Of a stretch of DNA of 64,000 nucleotides, positions 1-9,154 are shown piece after piece. Each line of letters begins with the position of its first letter. The stretch's first letter is position 1. The notes below the pieces were generated by a model that had not been told where the DNA came from, searched no databases, and saw only the letters and a program-made list of their open reading frames with translations. Source of the DNA: Nitrosospira briensis (GTDB taxonomy: Bacteria; Pseudomonadota; Gammaproteobacteria; Burkholderiales; Nitrosomonadaceae); contig NZ_FOVJ01000006.1 of the NCBI RefSeq assembly GCF_900115125.1, forward strand, positions 62,001-126,000, in the 5' to 3' direction. Both the position numbers and the translations under genes were made by a program.

Positions 1-422
1 ATCGCCCAGGCAAAAACCAGGGCGGCGAAGGCTACGAGACCAAAGCCGAAATTCCAGGCAATAAAACCGCTGATAAGGCCGGTCAATGCTTCAATAGCAG
101 GATAGCGCAGGGAGATGGTTGCACGGCACACGGAGCAACGGCCTTTCAACGCCAGGTAACTTATCAAGGGAATATTCTGAAGTGCGCTTATTTTATGGTC
201 GCAATGAGGACAGGCGGAACGAGGGGCAACGATATTATATGGTTGCCGAACCTCGACCGGCTCGCCGCGCAACTCGGCACATTGCTCTTGCCATTCTCTC
301 TCCAGCATTTTTGGCAGGCGATAAATAACCACATTTAAAAAACTGCCCATTGCCAGACCGATGATGGAACAGAACGAAATGAAGAAAGCCGGGGAGTTTT
401 GCAACAGGTGAATAAATGACAT
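1..422 (-). CDS. pilD: Prepilin peptidase (type IV pilin leader peptidase), 3' end outside window
   Basis: Inner-membrane aspartic peptidase that cleaves and N-methylates type IV prepilins or type II secretion pseudopilins. The visible N-terminal part (about 140 residues) has a first hydrophobic segment ending in GSFLNVVIYRLP, the conserved motif of the family. It is followed by two CxxC pairs (CPHC and CSVC), which form the cytoplasmic zinc-binding N-methylase region, and by the start of a second membrane segment. The start is the ATG whose complement lies at 420-422. The catalytic aspartates lie beyond the window edge and cannot be checked. It sits 14 bp downstream of the CorC-like gene on the same strand, so the two may be co-transcribed. 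Family assignment is firm; the pilus or secretion partner is not visible. Confidence 0.9.
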   Translation of the reverse strand, partial: MSFIHLLQNSPAFFISFCSIIGLAMGSFLNVVIYRLPKMLEREWQEQCAELRGEPVEVRQPYNIVAPRSACPHCDHKISALQNIPLISYLALKGRCSVCRATISLRYPAIEALTGLISGFIAWNFGFGLVAFAALVFAWA

Positions 423-436
423 CTGATCTGCCGTAG

Positions 437-1747
437 CTACGATTCGGTGTACTCGCCCAGTGGCCCTTCTTGCTCTGTTGGCGCTGAAGTGGCAAAGATT
501 CGTACTACCTTGACCACTCGATCCTGGGTCTGGATGATTTCCATCGGATAGCCGGCAATTTTAAGGCTGGTACCTGCTTCAGGAATATCCTGGAAGTGCT
601 CCAGGATGAGGCCATTGAGGGTTTTTGGCCCCCCCAGCGGCAGTGCCAGGCCAAGCTTGCGGTTGAGATCGCGGAGCAGCGTGCTTCCTTCCACTATCAG
701 GCTGCCATCTTCCTGTTTCAAAAATGTACCTACTTGCGATGGCGCGTGAGTGGTAAATTCGCCGATGATTTCTTCGACGATATCCTCGAGCGTTACCAAT
801 CCCATCCATTCGCCGTACTCGTCCACTATAAGGCCCACTCTTTCGCGATTTTCCTGGAACAGTTGCAGTTGCGAAAACAGCGGGGTGCCGGAAGGAATAA
901 AATATGGCGTACGCATGATTTTTTCCAATGTCGCAGAGGTGATTTCACCGCTTCTCATCTGATTCAACACTTTCCGCACGTGAATAATGCCCGCCACGTT
1001 ATCCAGCGTTCCCCGATACACCGGAAGGCGCGTGTGGTAACAGGTGAGTAACTGATTGTGGATGGTTTCATCGTCGTCGTCGAGATCTATGGCTTCTATC
1101 TGGCCGCGGGGCACCATGACATCGTCAACGGTAAAGGTTTCGAGATCGAATAGATTCAGTAACATGCTCTGGTGCTTTTTCCGAATGAAGTGTCCTGCTT
1201 CCAGCACCAGCGTCTTGAGTTCTTCCATGCTGATTTTTTGTGTGCCGTTATCCGCTGCGGGCTTCAAGCGCAGCATAATGAGCAGCGCCTGCACGAACAG
1301 ATTGACGAACCATACCACCGGATAAAAAAGTTTCAGTAACGGTGTCAGCACATAGCTGGACGCGAGCGCGATTTGCTCCGGGTAGGCGGCCGCGATAACC
1401 TTCGGTGTAATTTCGCTGAACACCAGAATGGCAAAAGTGACGCCTACCGTTCCAAAAAACAAGGCCAGGTCGCTTTGACCGAAGGAAATGGAAACAATCA
1501 CCGCCACCAGCGTCGCCGCTGCGGCATTCAACAGATTATTGCCAAGCAGGATGACGCCCAGAAGCCTGTCGGTATTCCTCAGAAGCCGGGTGGTCAAGCG
1601 GGCGCCGCGGTGTCCCTGTTTTGCAAGATGCTTCAACCGGTACCGGTTGATCGCCATCATGCTGGTTTCGGAAAGGGAAAAAAACGCAGATAGAATCAAC
1701 AGAACAGCCAGCGCTATCAGCAGCACATACAGCGGCATGTCTTCCAA
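437..1747 (-). CDS. CorC/HlyC (CNNM) family membrane protein with CBS pair
   Basis: A 436-residue protein of the CNNM/CorB group, linked in other bacteria to magnesium and cobalt efflux or homeostasis. Order of parts: a DUF21 membrane domain with about four helices (residues about 5-180); a paired CBS domain (about 205-330, including MVPRGQIEAID and VDEYGEWMGLVTLEDIVEEI); and a C-terminal CorC_HlyC domain (about 345-425). Length is normal for the family. A second in-frame ATG three codons in (MPLYVLL) could be the true start. The prepilin peptidase gene follows directly. The substrate ion is inferred from the family only. Confidence 0.88.
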   Translation of the reverse strand: MEDMPLYVLLIALAVLLILSAFFSLSETSMMAINRYRLKHLAKQGHRGARLTTRLLRNTDRLLGVILLGNNLLNAAAATLVAVIVSISFGQSDLALFFGTVGVTFAILVFSEITPKVIAAAYPEQIALASSYVLTPLLKLFYPVVWFVNLFVQALLIMLRLKPAADNGTQKISMEELKTLVLEAGHFIRKKHQSMLLNLFDLETFTVDDVMVPRGQIEAIDLDDDDETIHNQLLTCYHTRLPVYRGTLDNVAGIIHVRKVLNQMRSGEITSATLEKIMRTPYFIPSGTPLFSQLQLFQENRERVGLIVDEYGEWMGLVTLEDIVEEIIGEFTTHAPSQVGTFLKQEDGSLIVEGSTLLRDLNRKLGLALPLGGPKTLNGLILEHFQDIPEAGTSLKIAGYPMEIIQTQDRVVKVVRIFATSAPTEQEGPLGEYTES

Positions 1748-1867
1748 TAGAAACGCCTTTATGCAAGTAGAAAAAATTCAGGACCGGCAGAGGACGGCGT
1801 CAGGGAATACTGTTGTATCGATACGCCCCCGCGCCTCAGCGATATTCGTTTCCAGCACACAGTGCTG

Positions 1868-2695
1868 TTAGCGCTGCAGTATCACTTCCAATACAAATTT
1901 ACTGCCGAGATAGGCCAGCAGCAGAAAGATAAACCCTGCCAGCGTCCAGCGAATCGCAATACGTCCCCGCCAGCCGTAGAACTGCCTCCCGGCCAGCAGG
2001 GCGGCGAATACGCCCCAGGAAACGAAGCCGAAAAGGGATTTGTGAGTAAATTTCAGTGGCTGGCCAAATACCTCTTCTGAAAAAACAATACCGCTGATAA
2101 GCGTCAGCGTAAGCAATATGAATCCGACCCAGATAACGCGAAACAGCAACGTTTCCATTGCCAGAAGCGGAGGTAGATTCGTCAGAACCGAAGGCATTGC
2201 CGGGTGATGCAGGCGACGCTCGACCACTGCCATGAGCAGTGCGTGAAGCGCGGCGATGGTCAGCAGGCTGTATGCCAACATTGCAATAGAAATGTGAGCC
2301 TTGAAAGCCGGCAATTCAGTGTTGGCCAGAGGGCGCAGCGAGGGAAACGCCAGCGGAAGCAGTACCGCTACGGCCGCTACCGGCGCAACCAGAGTTTGCA
2401 GGCCTTCCAGGCGGTAGAAGAACCCGGACAGCCAGTAAATCATCGCTGTGAGCCAAACAATAGAGGAGACAGCGCTGCCTACGCCGAAACTTAACGCGCC
2501 ATTTGCGAACACCGATTCATAAAGCGTGTAACCGTGAAGCACCAGGGGTGCGAGAAGAGCGTACCGTTCCCATCCCGAACTGATGCCGCTTTCGCCCGCG
2601 CATGTCACGGGCGCGTTCCATCGGGTGCGCCAGAAGTGCCAACCGATTAGTCCATACAGCAGGAAGGCGACGAGATAGGCTAGAATACCGGACAT
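1868..2695 (-). CDS. CcsA/YpjD-like cytochrome c assembly membrane protein
   Basis: A 275-residue integral membrane protein with about eight hydrophobic segments, matching the cytochrome c assembly (CcsA/HemX-like, YpjD) family. It contains histidines in loops, for example HGYTLYES and KAHISIAMLAYS, and a C-terminal KFTHKSLFGFVSWGVF segment typical of the heme-handling group. It is transcribed divergently from ffh, with 66 bp between the starts, an arrangement common in beta- and gammaproteobacteria. A role in heme export or cytochrome maturation is a family inference; YpjD itself is poorly characterised. Confidence 0.82.
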   Translation of the reverse strand: MSGILAYLVAFLLYGLIGWHFWRTRWNAPVTCAGESGISSGWERYALLAPLVLHGYTLYESVFANGALSFGVGSAVSSIVWLTAMIYWLSGFFYRLEGLQTLVAPVAAVAVLLPLAFPSLRPLANTELPAFKAHISIAMLAYSLLTIAALHALLMAVVERRLHHPAMPSVLTNLPPLLAMETLLFRVIWVGFILLTLTLISGIVFSEEVFGQPLKFTHKSLFGFVSWGVFAALLAGRQFYGWRGRIAIRWTLAGFIFLLLAYLGSKFVLEVILQR

Positions 2696-2761
2696 TGATA
2701 TTGCAGATTAAAGCGGAACGTCCGATTAGTCTACACCAATTTTTCTTGAGAGGCATTTTGC

Positions 2762-4111
2762 ATGTTCGACAATCTTACCAGCCGCCTTTCCGGCGTTATC
2801 AAGACCCTGCGAGGTGAAGCACGACTGACAGAAACAAATATACAGGAGGCGCTGCGCGAAGTACGCATGGCGCTTCTTGAGGCCGATGTTGCTTTGCCGG
2901 TGGTCAAGGAATTCATTGCACGCGTCAAGGAAAAAGCTGTCGGCCAGGAAGTGATAGGCAGCCTTTCACCAGGGCAGGCGCTGGTGGGTGTCGTGCATCA
3001 GGAACTGGTCGCCCTGATGGGAGGTGAAAAGGCCGACATCAATCTTTCTACCGTACCGCCAGCGGTCATCCTCATGGCGGGATTGCAGGGAGCTGGCAAA
3101 ACCACCAGCAGCGGCAAGCTGGCGAAGTGGCTGATGGAGCAAAAAAAGAAAAAAGTATTGCTTGTTTCCTGTGACACATATCGCCCGGCCGCCATCCAAC
3201 AACTGGAACTGCTGGCCCGCCAAACAGGGGCCGGGTTTTTCCCTGTTCAGGCAGGCCAGCAGCCGAAAGAAATAGCAGCCGGCGCGTTGAACTTTGCCCG
3301 CAGGCACTTTCACGATGTAATGATAGTCGATACCGCCGGAAGACTTGCCATTGACGAAGCCATGATGGAGGAACTCCGCGAGCTTGAAACGCTGTTGAAC
3401 CCGATCGAAACATTGTTCGTGGTGGATGCCATGCAAGGGCAGGATGCGGTCAATACGGCCAAGGCGTTTGCCGATGCCTTGCCGCTGACCGGAGTCATCC
3501 TTACGAAGCTTGACGGCGATGCACGCGGGGGCGCCGCGCTGTCGGTGCTGCATGTTACTGGCAAGCCGATAAAATTCGCGGGTGTAGCTGAAAAGTTGAC
3601 GGGACTGGAGGCATTTCATCCCGACCGCATGGCATCAAGAATTCTCGGCATGGGGGATGTACTGGGCTTGATCGAGGAAGCCCAGCGGGGCGTGGATCAG
3701 CACGAGGCCGAAAAACTTGCCAAAAAAATGAAATCGGGCAAAAGCTTCGATTTGAACGACTTCAAAATGCAATTTCAACAGATGAGAAACATGGGCGGCA
3801 TGGACGCCCTGATGGATAAACTGCCTAGCCAGTTGAGCCAGGCCGCCCAGAACGTAAAAGTAGACGATAAAGTCATAGGCCGTACCGAAGGTATCATTAA
3901 CGCCATGACGCCCCAGGAACGCGCCAAGCCGGAAATACTGAAAGCGTCGCGTAAACGCCGTATCGCCACCGGCGCCGGGGTTACGGTACAGGAAGTCAAT
4001 CGCTTGCTGGCACAATTCGAGCAAGCACAGAAAATGATGAAGATGATGAGCAAAGGTGGAATGGCCAAAATGATGCGAAGCATGAAAGGGATGCTTCCAG
4101 GCATGCGATGA
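2762..4111 (+). CDS. ffh: Signal recognition particle protein Ffh
   Basis: GTPase subunit of the signal recognition particle. It binds 4.5S RNA and emerging signal sequences and docks with FtsY at the inner membrane. The 449 residues show the N domain, then the G domain with GLQGAGKTT (G1, residues about 104-112), DTAGR (G3) and TKLDGDARGG (G4), and a methionine-rich M domain ending in MMKMMSKGGMAKMM. Length is normal. It is preceded by the divergent CcsA-like gene. No 4.5S RNA gene was recognised in the window. Confidence 0.97.
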   Translation: MFDNLTSRLSGVIKTLRGEARLTETNIQEALREVRMALLEADVALPVVKEFIARVKEKAVGQEVIGSLSPGQALVGVVHQELVALMGGEKADINLSTVPPAVILMAGLQGAGKTTSSGKLAKWLMEQKKKKVLLVSCDTYRPAAIQQLELLARQTGAGFFPVQAGQQPKEIAAGALNFARRHFHDVMIVDTAGRLAIDEAMMEELRELETLLNPIETLFVVDAMQGQDAVNTAKAFADALPLTGVILTKLDGDARGGAALSVLHVTGKPIKFAGVAEKLTGLEAFHPDRMASRILGMGDVLGLIEEAQRGVDQHEAEKLAKKMKSGKSFDLNDFKMQFQQMRNMGGMDALMDKLPSQLSQAAQNVKVDDKVIGRTEGIINAMTPQERAKPEILKASRKRRIATGAGVTVQEVNRLLAQFEQAQKMMKMMSKGGMAKMMRSMKGMLPGMR

Positions 4112-4167
4112 AGCGGGCAAGGGAGCGAGTCAGGTACAGGCAATTGAATCTCGCCCAAGGACTGAAG

Positions 4168-4611
4168 TCATTCTGCTGCCGGCAGTTTGTCGAGCCCCGT
4201 CACCCGGTCGCCTGGCTTAATATTTCTCGCTGCAAACCACCCACGGTTCATCTCAATGGCGTATTTCGATGCGCCTGCGGAGCGATGCGCCGTGGCAGTA
4301 CGGGGCATCATGTCGGCAATGTTGAGAATGGCGCCCCCTTCATCGAGAAAAGCGACACTGAGGGGTATATCCGTGTTCATCATCCACATGCTATAGCGGT
4401 CGGGCTGGGGAAATACGAATAGCATCCCGCTGTTTTCCCCCAATGACTGCCGGTACATCAATCCCTGCGAACGAGTGGCGTGCGTATAAGCAACTTCAAC
4501 TGAAAGCGCATGGTTTGAAATCCTGAGTTGGCGTACCGGCATTTCTGCGCTTGCCTGCGCAACGGCGGGCGCCGATAGCAGCAAAGCCAAAAAGGCTGTA
4601 AAGATACGCAT
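4168..4611 (-). CDS. DUF192 exported protein
   Basis: A 147-residue protein with a cleavable signal peptide ([20 protein letters not shown]) followed by a DUF192 domain (residues about 30-140). Recognisable family motifs are SQGLMYRQSL, GMLFVF and MWMMNTDIPLSVAFLD. Function is unknown; family members are small beta-barrel-like periplasmic or exported proteins. Its ATG overlaps the stop codon of dut by one base (ATGA), so translation is probably coupled to dut. This suggests co-transcription in the order coaBC-dut-DUF192. Confidence 0.88.
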   Translation of the reverse strand: MRIFTAFLALLLSAPAVAQASAEMPVRQLRISNHALSVEVAYTHATRSQGLMYRQSLGENSGMLFVFPQPDRYSMWMMNTDIPLSVAFLDEGGAILNIADMMPRTATAHRSAGASKYAIEMNRGWFAARNIKPGDRVTGLDKLPAAE

Positions 4612-5060
4612 CAGTGCTTTCCGGTACTGCCAAAGCCATTCGCACCCCGGTGGCTTTGCTCAAAGTCAGCGACGACATTGAACTCGACCTGTACTACGGG
4701 CACCACCACGAGTTGCGCGATGCGCTCCAGGGGATTCAGCAGGAAAGGGATATGCCCGCGGTTCCAGCAGGAGACGAATACCTGCCCCTGGTAATCCGAA
4801 TCGATCAGTCCGACCAGATTTCCCATCACGATGCCATGCTTGTGGCCCAGCCCGGAACGAGGGATCACCATCGCAGCCAATCCGGGATCGGCAAGATGAA
4901 TGGCGATGCCGGTAGGAATGAGATGGGCCGCGCCAGGCTCAATCGTCATTAGGTGGTCAATGCAGGCTCGTAAATCAAGGCCGGCGGAGCCGGGAGTCGC
5001 ATAAGCCGGCAACTGCTTTTCCAAACGTGGATCGAGAATCTTGATATCTATCTTCAGCAT
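4611..5060 (-). CDS. dut: dUTP diphosphatase
   Basis: Hydrolyses dUTP to dUMP and pyrophosphate, keeping uracil out of DNA and feeding dTMP synthesis. The 149 residues carry the five trimeric dUTPase motifs: [10 protein letters not shown] (motif 1), [10 protein letters not shown] (motif 2), GLIDSDYQG (motif 3, catalytic Asp), RIAQLV (motif 4) and the C-terminal [10 protein letters not shown] (motif 5, glycine-rich lid). Length is typical. It lies 10 bp after coaBC on the same strand, the classic bacterial dfp-dut arrangement. Confidence 0.97.
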   Translation of the reverse strand: MLKIDIKILDPRLEKQLPAYATPGSAGLDLRACIDHLMTIEPGAAHLIPTGIAIHLADPGLAAMVIPRSGLGHKHGIVMGNLVGLIDSDYQGQVFVSCWNRGHIPFLLNPLERIAQLVVVPVVQVEFNVVADFEQSHRGANGFGSTGKH

Positions 5061-5070
5061 TTACAGACGG

Positions 5071-6282
5071 TCACCGTTTTTGACGTTCTTCGTAGAGCAA
5101 TGAAGCGTGCCTGATCAGGCGCCGCGCCTGCTCGAGCTTTGGCGCTTTTGATAAAAGATGTTTACCTGCATCGTCGAACAGCGTCAACACACAATCCTCG
5201 GCGCCGATGGTGTCCTGGGCCAGATTGGCGGCGAGGAGCGGCAGTTTTTTCCTTTGCCGCTTGGCTTGTGCATTCTCCTCAAGATTTTCAGTCTCCGCGG
5301 CAAACCCTACACAGAAGGGCGGGTTGGGCAGACCCGCTACGTACTCGAGAATATCCGGGTTCGGGGCGAGTTCCAACGTGATATTACCATTTGTTTTCTT
5401 TGCCTTCTGCGTGCTGGCGTTTCTGGCGCGATAGTCGGCTACGGCGGCTACACTTATAAAAATGTCGGTCCGCGAAATCTCGTTTTCCACGGCCACCAGC
5501 ATATCTTGCGCGCTCGTAACCCTGACAACCTTCGCGACCGGCGGGGTGTCCAGGCAAACAGGACCGGAAATGAGAATGACCTCCGCTCCCGTTTCGAGTG
5601 CTGCGCGGGCTACTGCATAACCCATTTTCCCTGAACTCAGATTAGTGATTCCGCGAACTGCATCGATCGCCTCATAGGTTGGCCCGGCAGTGATGAGCAC
5701 GCGCTTGCTTCGCAGCACCCCGGGTTGAAAAAATGCATGGACTGCGTCAGCGAGTTCATGCGCTTCCAGCATGCGGCCCACGCCGATCTCTCCGCAAGCC
5801 TGGACGCCGCTGGCGGGGCCGAGTACGGTAATACCGTCGCCTCGCAGAGCAGCCAGGTTGCGCTGAGTCGCCGGATTTTCCCACATCTGGCGATTCATCG
5901 CCGGTGCGATCAGCAAGGGACAGTCTCGCGCAAGGCACAATGTCGAGAGCAGGTCATCGGCGAGGCCATGGGCGAGTTTGGCAATAAAATCGGCGCTGGC
6001 GGGAGCAATCAGAATAGCGTCCACCGAGCGGGAAAGATCAATATGAGCCATACCGTTGGAAACGCCGGCATCCCAGAGTTCGGTAAATACAGGTTTGCCG
6101 GTCAACGCCTGCAGCGTTGCCGTTCCAACAAAGCGGCAGGCTGACGGGGTCATTACCGCCTGCACGTCCACACCGTCGCGTAATAAGAGACGCGCCAGTT
6201 CCGCAGCTTTATAAGCGGCTACTCCGCCGGTCAGCCCCAGCAGCAATCGCCTGGACCCTCGCGGGGCCATCTCGGTCATCAT
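5071..6282 (-). CDS. coaBC: Bifunctional phosphopantothenoylcysteine decarboxylase/synthase
   Basis: Two steps of coenzyme A synthesis: CTP-dependent joining of 4'-phosphopantothenate to cysteine, then FMN-dependent decarboxylation to 4'-phosphopantetheine. The 403 residues contain the CoaC flavoprotein domain (about 10-190) with LLLGLTGGVAAYKA, the catalytic His in MAHIDLSRSVD, PAMNRQMWENPATQ and the Cys in QACGEIGVGRM. The CoaB domain follows (about 195-395) with ITAGPTYEAIDAVRGITNLSSG. Several starts are possible (MMTEM or MAPRG). It is first in the coaBC-dut-DUF192 run. Confidence 0.96.
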   Translation of the reverse strand: MMTEMAPRGSRRLLLGLTGGVAAYKAAELARLLLRDGVDVQAVMTPSACRFVGTATLQALTGKPVFTELWDAGVSNGMAHIDLSRSVDAILIAPASADFIAKLAHGLADDLLSTLCLARDCPLLIAPAMNRQMWENPATQRNLAALRGDGITVLGPASGVQACGEIGVGRMLEAHELADAVHAFFQPGVLRSKRVLITAGPTYEAIDAVRGITNLSSGKMGYAVARAALETGAEVILISGPVCLDTPPVAKVVRVTSAQDMLVAVENEISRTDIFISVAAVADYRARNASTQKAKKTNGNITLELAPNPDILEYVAGLPNPPFCVGFAAETENLEENAQAKRQRKKLPLLAANLAQDTIGAEDCVLTLFDDAGKHLLSKAPKLEQARRLIRHASLLYEERQKR

Positions 6283-6414
6283 TATTAATCAATTTATAAA
6301 AACAGGAGTTTAACCTAAAACCGGCATTTCTTTACAGGAGTGCCGCTCTCTGCCGTTAACCATTGGAAATGCATGCCTTTTAACTTCAACTTTTATTCGA
6401 TACTTCACCCCTGA

Positions 6415-7089
6415 ATGGCGATCACAGACTGGCCCGAATCGGAACGTCCACGGGAAAAACTGCTGAAAAATGGCGCAGACCATCTTTCCGATGCGGAACT
6501 ACTGGCCATATTCCTGCGTACGGGCATGGCAGGGAAAAGCGCAGTGGATCTGGCGCGTGAACTGCTGAATCATTTCAAGAGCTTGACTGGGCTGTTTGCC
6601 GCCGATCAGAATGCCTTTTGCCAAATGCCGGGGATGGGTCCCGCCAAATATGTGCAGTTACAGGCGGTATTGGAAATGGCGCGGCGTGCGCTGGAGGAAA
6701 AACTGAAAAGTGGCGATACCATGAGTTCGCCGAACTCGGTACGCGACTATTTGCGGCTTACTCTTCAGGGCAAGAAACATGAGGTCTTCGTAGCAATTTT
6801 TCTTGATGCTCAGAATCGCTCGATTGCGGCGGAAGAACTGTTTACGGGTACACTCACACAAACCAGCGTATATCCGCGCGAAGTAGTGAAAAGAGCATTA
6901 CATCACAATGCGGCGGCCCTTATCTTCGCTCATAATCACCCCTCCGGTATTGCGGAGCCCAGCCACGCCGATGAAATTCTGACTCAGTCTCTAAAACAGG
7001 CGCTTGCGCTGGTGGACGTGAAAGTCCTGGATCATTTTATCGTCGGTAACGGGGCGGCCATGTCCTTTGCGGAGCGGGGATTGATTTGA
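6415..7089 (+). CDS. radC: RadC family JAB/MPN-domain protein
   Basis: A 224-residue RadC-family protein. The N-terminal part has a UPF0758 helix-hairpin-helix region (PRERLLKNG-like start and [13 protein letters not shown]). The C-terminal MPN/JAB domain has the metal-site motif HNHPSG followed by PSHADE, with the conserved Asp. Although named as a DNA repair protein, its biochemical role is unsettled. It is encoded divergently from coaBC with 132 bp between the starts and sits just upstream of rpmB, a conserved neighbourhood in proteobacteria. No clear ribosome binding site precedes the ATG. Confidence 0.93.
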   Translation: MAITDWPESERPREKLLKNGADHLSDAELLAIFLRTGMAGKSAVDLARELLNHFKSLTGLFAADQNAFCQMPGMGPAKYVQLQAVLEMARRALEEKLKSGDTMSSPNSVRDYLRLTLQGKKHEVFVAIFLDAQNRSIAAEELFTGTLTQTSVYPREVVKRALHHNAAALIFAHNHPSGIAEPSHADEILTQSLKQALALVDVKVLDHFIVGNGAAMSFAERGLI

Positions 7090-7090
7090 T

Positions 7091-7120
7091 TTGAGGAAAT
7101 ACCGGAACTCGGGATATAAT
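7091..7120 (+). promoter_or_regulatory. Sigma-70-type promoter for rpmB-rpmG
   Basis: TTGAGG at 7091-7096 and a perfect TATAAT at 7115-7120, separated by 18 bp. The expected start is about 7127, 24 bp ahead of the rpmB ATG. A GGAG ribosome binding site lies at 7138-7141. Confidence 0.7.
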
Positions 7121-7150
7121 ATTCGTTTTTGGATTTTGGAGTGGATCGCC

Positions 7151-7387
7151 ATGGCACGAGTATGTGAAGTTACCGGAAAAAAACCTATGACCGGCCACCA
7201 TGTTTCCCACGCTAACAACAAGACAAAAAGGCGTTTTCTGCCCAATTTGCAGTGCCGCCGATTCTGGGTTGAAAGCGAGCGCCGCTGGATCAGCTTGCGC
7301 CTATCCAACGCTGCGTTACGTACCATAGACAAGAATGGCATTGACGTGGTGCTGGCCGATATGCGGGCGCGTGGAAACAACATTTAA
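7151..7387 (+). CDS. rpmB: 50S ribosomal protein L28
   Basis: A 78-residue L28 protein of the large ribosomal subunit. It begins [16 protein letters not shown] and contains [16 protein letters not shown] and [16 protein letters not shown], all diagnostic. The start is the ATG at 7151, nine bases after a GGAG site. An upstream in-frame extension from 7091 is rejected because it overlaps the promoter. It is followed after 43 bp by rpmG, the usual bacterial pair. Confidence 0.98.
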   Translation: MARVCEVTGKKPMTGHHVSHANNKTKRRFLPNLQCRRFWVESERRWISLRLSNAALRTIDKNGIDVVLADMRARGNNI

Positions 7388-7430
7388 AAGCCTGAAACTG
7401 TATTCAGGTTTGGTAATATAAGGACTTATC

Positions 7431-7586
7431 ATGAGAGAGAAAATAAAGCTCGAATCTTCAGCGGGAACTGGCCACTTCTACACCACCACCAAGAACAAGC
7501 GCACCAAACCGGAGAAACTCGAAATTTTGAAGTTTGACCCGGTTGTGCGCAAGCACGTCAAATACAAGGAAACCAAGCTCAAATAG
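7431..7586 (+). CDS. rpmG: 50S ribosomal protein L33
   Basis: A 51-residue L33 protein, starting [20 protein letters not shown] and ending [11 protein letters not shown], which matches the zinc-independent (C-minus) L33 type because it has no cysteines. A purine-rich AAGGAC lies seven bases before the ATG. It is the second gene of the rpmB-rpmG operon and is followed by a strong terminator hairpin. Confidence 0.98.
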   Translation: MREKIKLESSAGTGHFYTTTKNKRTKPEKLEILKFDPVVRKHVKYKETKLK

Positions 7587-7667
7587 AGTTGGAGGCTTGC
7601 CGCGACGGCATGCAGCCTTGAAATAAATACGAGAAGGAACATAGTAAGTCTAAGGCAAACAAATGCA

Positions 7668-7714
7668 AGATCAAAACAAGAAACCCGCCATCGGCGGGTT
7701 TCTTGTTTTGATCT
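7668..7714. terminator. Bidirectional terminator between rpmG and the desaturase gene
   Basis: A perfect 22-bp inverted repeat (arms 7668-7689 and 7693-7714) with a 3-base loop. The stem core is AAACCCGCC/GGCGGGTTT and T-runs fall on both strands. It separates convergent genes and can stop transcription from either side. Confidence 0.9.
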
Positions 7715-7727
7715 GCTTATTTCTTTC

Positions 7728-8891
7728 TCAGGCGTAACAGCGTAATCTGCGCGAAAAATTTTCCAGTACTTCAATGCCGCTTTCCTCGGCACGATGGCAC
7801 CAGTCTTCCAACTGTTTGACCAGCTCATCTTTGGAAGTAGTCGAGCGTTGCCATACAGCCATAAGCTCTTCACGCATCTTATAGACCTTGTCCAGCGTAC
7901 TGGTCTTGCTCAGCACCAGATTAAGCTTGGCGCGCTCATCTTCCTGCAGGGTCTTGGAGTCGGCGAGTACCCATCGCTTAAGGGTGGAGCGATCCACACC
8001 AACATGTGTATCTTTGAGATGATCGATCTCCATCGCCAGCGTATGCTTGAGAGATTGGGCATATTTTGCCAGCACTTCGTAGCGGTGAGAAATGACAGCT
8101 TGCAGCGTATCAAGGTCGCATTTTGTCTTGGCAGTATCAAGACGCAATTTAGGCGCCACTTTCTTCACCTGAGCCAAACCCATCCCTTTGAGGATGCATA
8201 TATACATCCAGCCGATGTCGAATTCGTACCACTTGTTCGATAGCCGCGCCGAAGTAGCATAGGCATGATGGTTGTTGTGCAGTTCCTCTCCACCAATGAG
8301 AATCCCCCAGGGCGAGATATTGCGGCTGGCATCCTCCGCCTGGAAATTGCGGTAACCCCAGAAGTGTCCCACGCCGTTGATTATACCCGCGGCCATGATG
8401 GGAGCCCATGCCATTTGTATCGCCCAGATCGTCAGCCCAATGGGGCCGAATAGAACGAGATTGATGATCAGCATCAGCGCGATACCCTTGGCGCTATGCC
8501 TGGAATAGACATTGTGCTCTAGCCAGTCGTCAGGAGTACCGTGGCCATACCTTTCCAAGGTCTCCATATTCTTGGCTTCTTTCCGGTAGAGCTCGGAGCC
8601 TTCCCTCAGTACTTTTTTGATACCGAGCACTTGGGGGCTATGGGGATCGTCCGGAGTCTCGCACTTGGCGTGATGTTTACGGTGTATTGCCGTCCATTCC
8701 TTTGTAACCATGCCGGTAGTAAGCCATAGCCAGAACCGAAAAAAATGGCTGGGCAGGGGATGCAACTCCAACGCGCGATGAGCCTGATGGCGATGGAGAT
8801 ATATAGTTATGCTTGCGATGGTTATATGGGTGAGACCGAGAGTAACCGCGATATAACCCCACCAGGGTAAATCGATAAGACCTAAAGTCAT
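7728..8891 (-). CDS. Membrane fatty acid (acyl-CoA/acyl-lipid) desaturase
   Basis: Diiron membrane enzyme that introduces a double bond, probably delta-9, into acyl chains. The 387 residues include the three histidine boxes: HRHQAHRALELH (about 33-44), HRKHHAKCETPDDPHSP (about 70-86) and the distal EELHNNHHAYATSARLS. Hydrophobic segments lie between them. The C-terminal 150 residues are hydrophilic and helical, longer than in the simplest desaturases but common in betaproteobacterial DesA-like proteins. It stands alone and converges on rpmG across a shared terminator. Confidence 0.93.
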   Translation of the reverse strand: MTLGLIDLPWWGYIAVTLGLTHITIASITIYLHRHQAHRALELHPLPSHFFRFWLWLTTGMVTKEWTAIHRKHHAKCETPDDPHSPQVLGIKKVLREGSELYRKEAKNMETLERYGHGTPDDWLEHNVYSRHSAKGIALMLIINLVLFGPIGLTIWAIQMAWAPIMAAGIINGVGHFWGYRNFQAEDASRNISPWGILIGGEELHNNHHAYATSARLSNKWYEFDIGWMYICILKGMGLAQVKKVAPKLRLDTAKTKCDLDTLQAVISHRYEVLAKYAQSLKHTLAMEIDHLKDTHVGVDRSTLKRWVLADSKTLQEDERAKLNLVLSKTSTLDKVYKMREELMAVWQRSTTSKDELVKQLEDWCHRAEESGIEVLENFSRRLRCYA

Positions 8892-9154
8892 AATGCTTGC
8901 GACCTTTTAGAATGGGTACTGGAGAGAAAAGATATGAATTGCCAAGCGGGAGGACAACGCAATGTAAAGCTAAATGAGGGTTTAGTCAAGAAATTGTCAT
9001 CATGTGAATTATGGGCGATTACGAGGAAAACGGCTGGGGCGTCGTGCAGCGAAACCGCCGTTTACCACTTTAGTCCGGTATGACCGATGCCGCCCCCATT
9101 GGTTCTCTATGCGGCTATTTTGCCTCCCTCCAGTGCCGTGGCCTGACCTGTCTT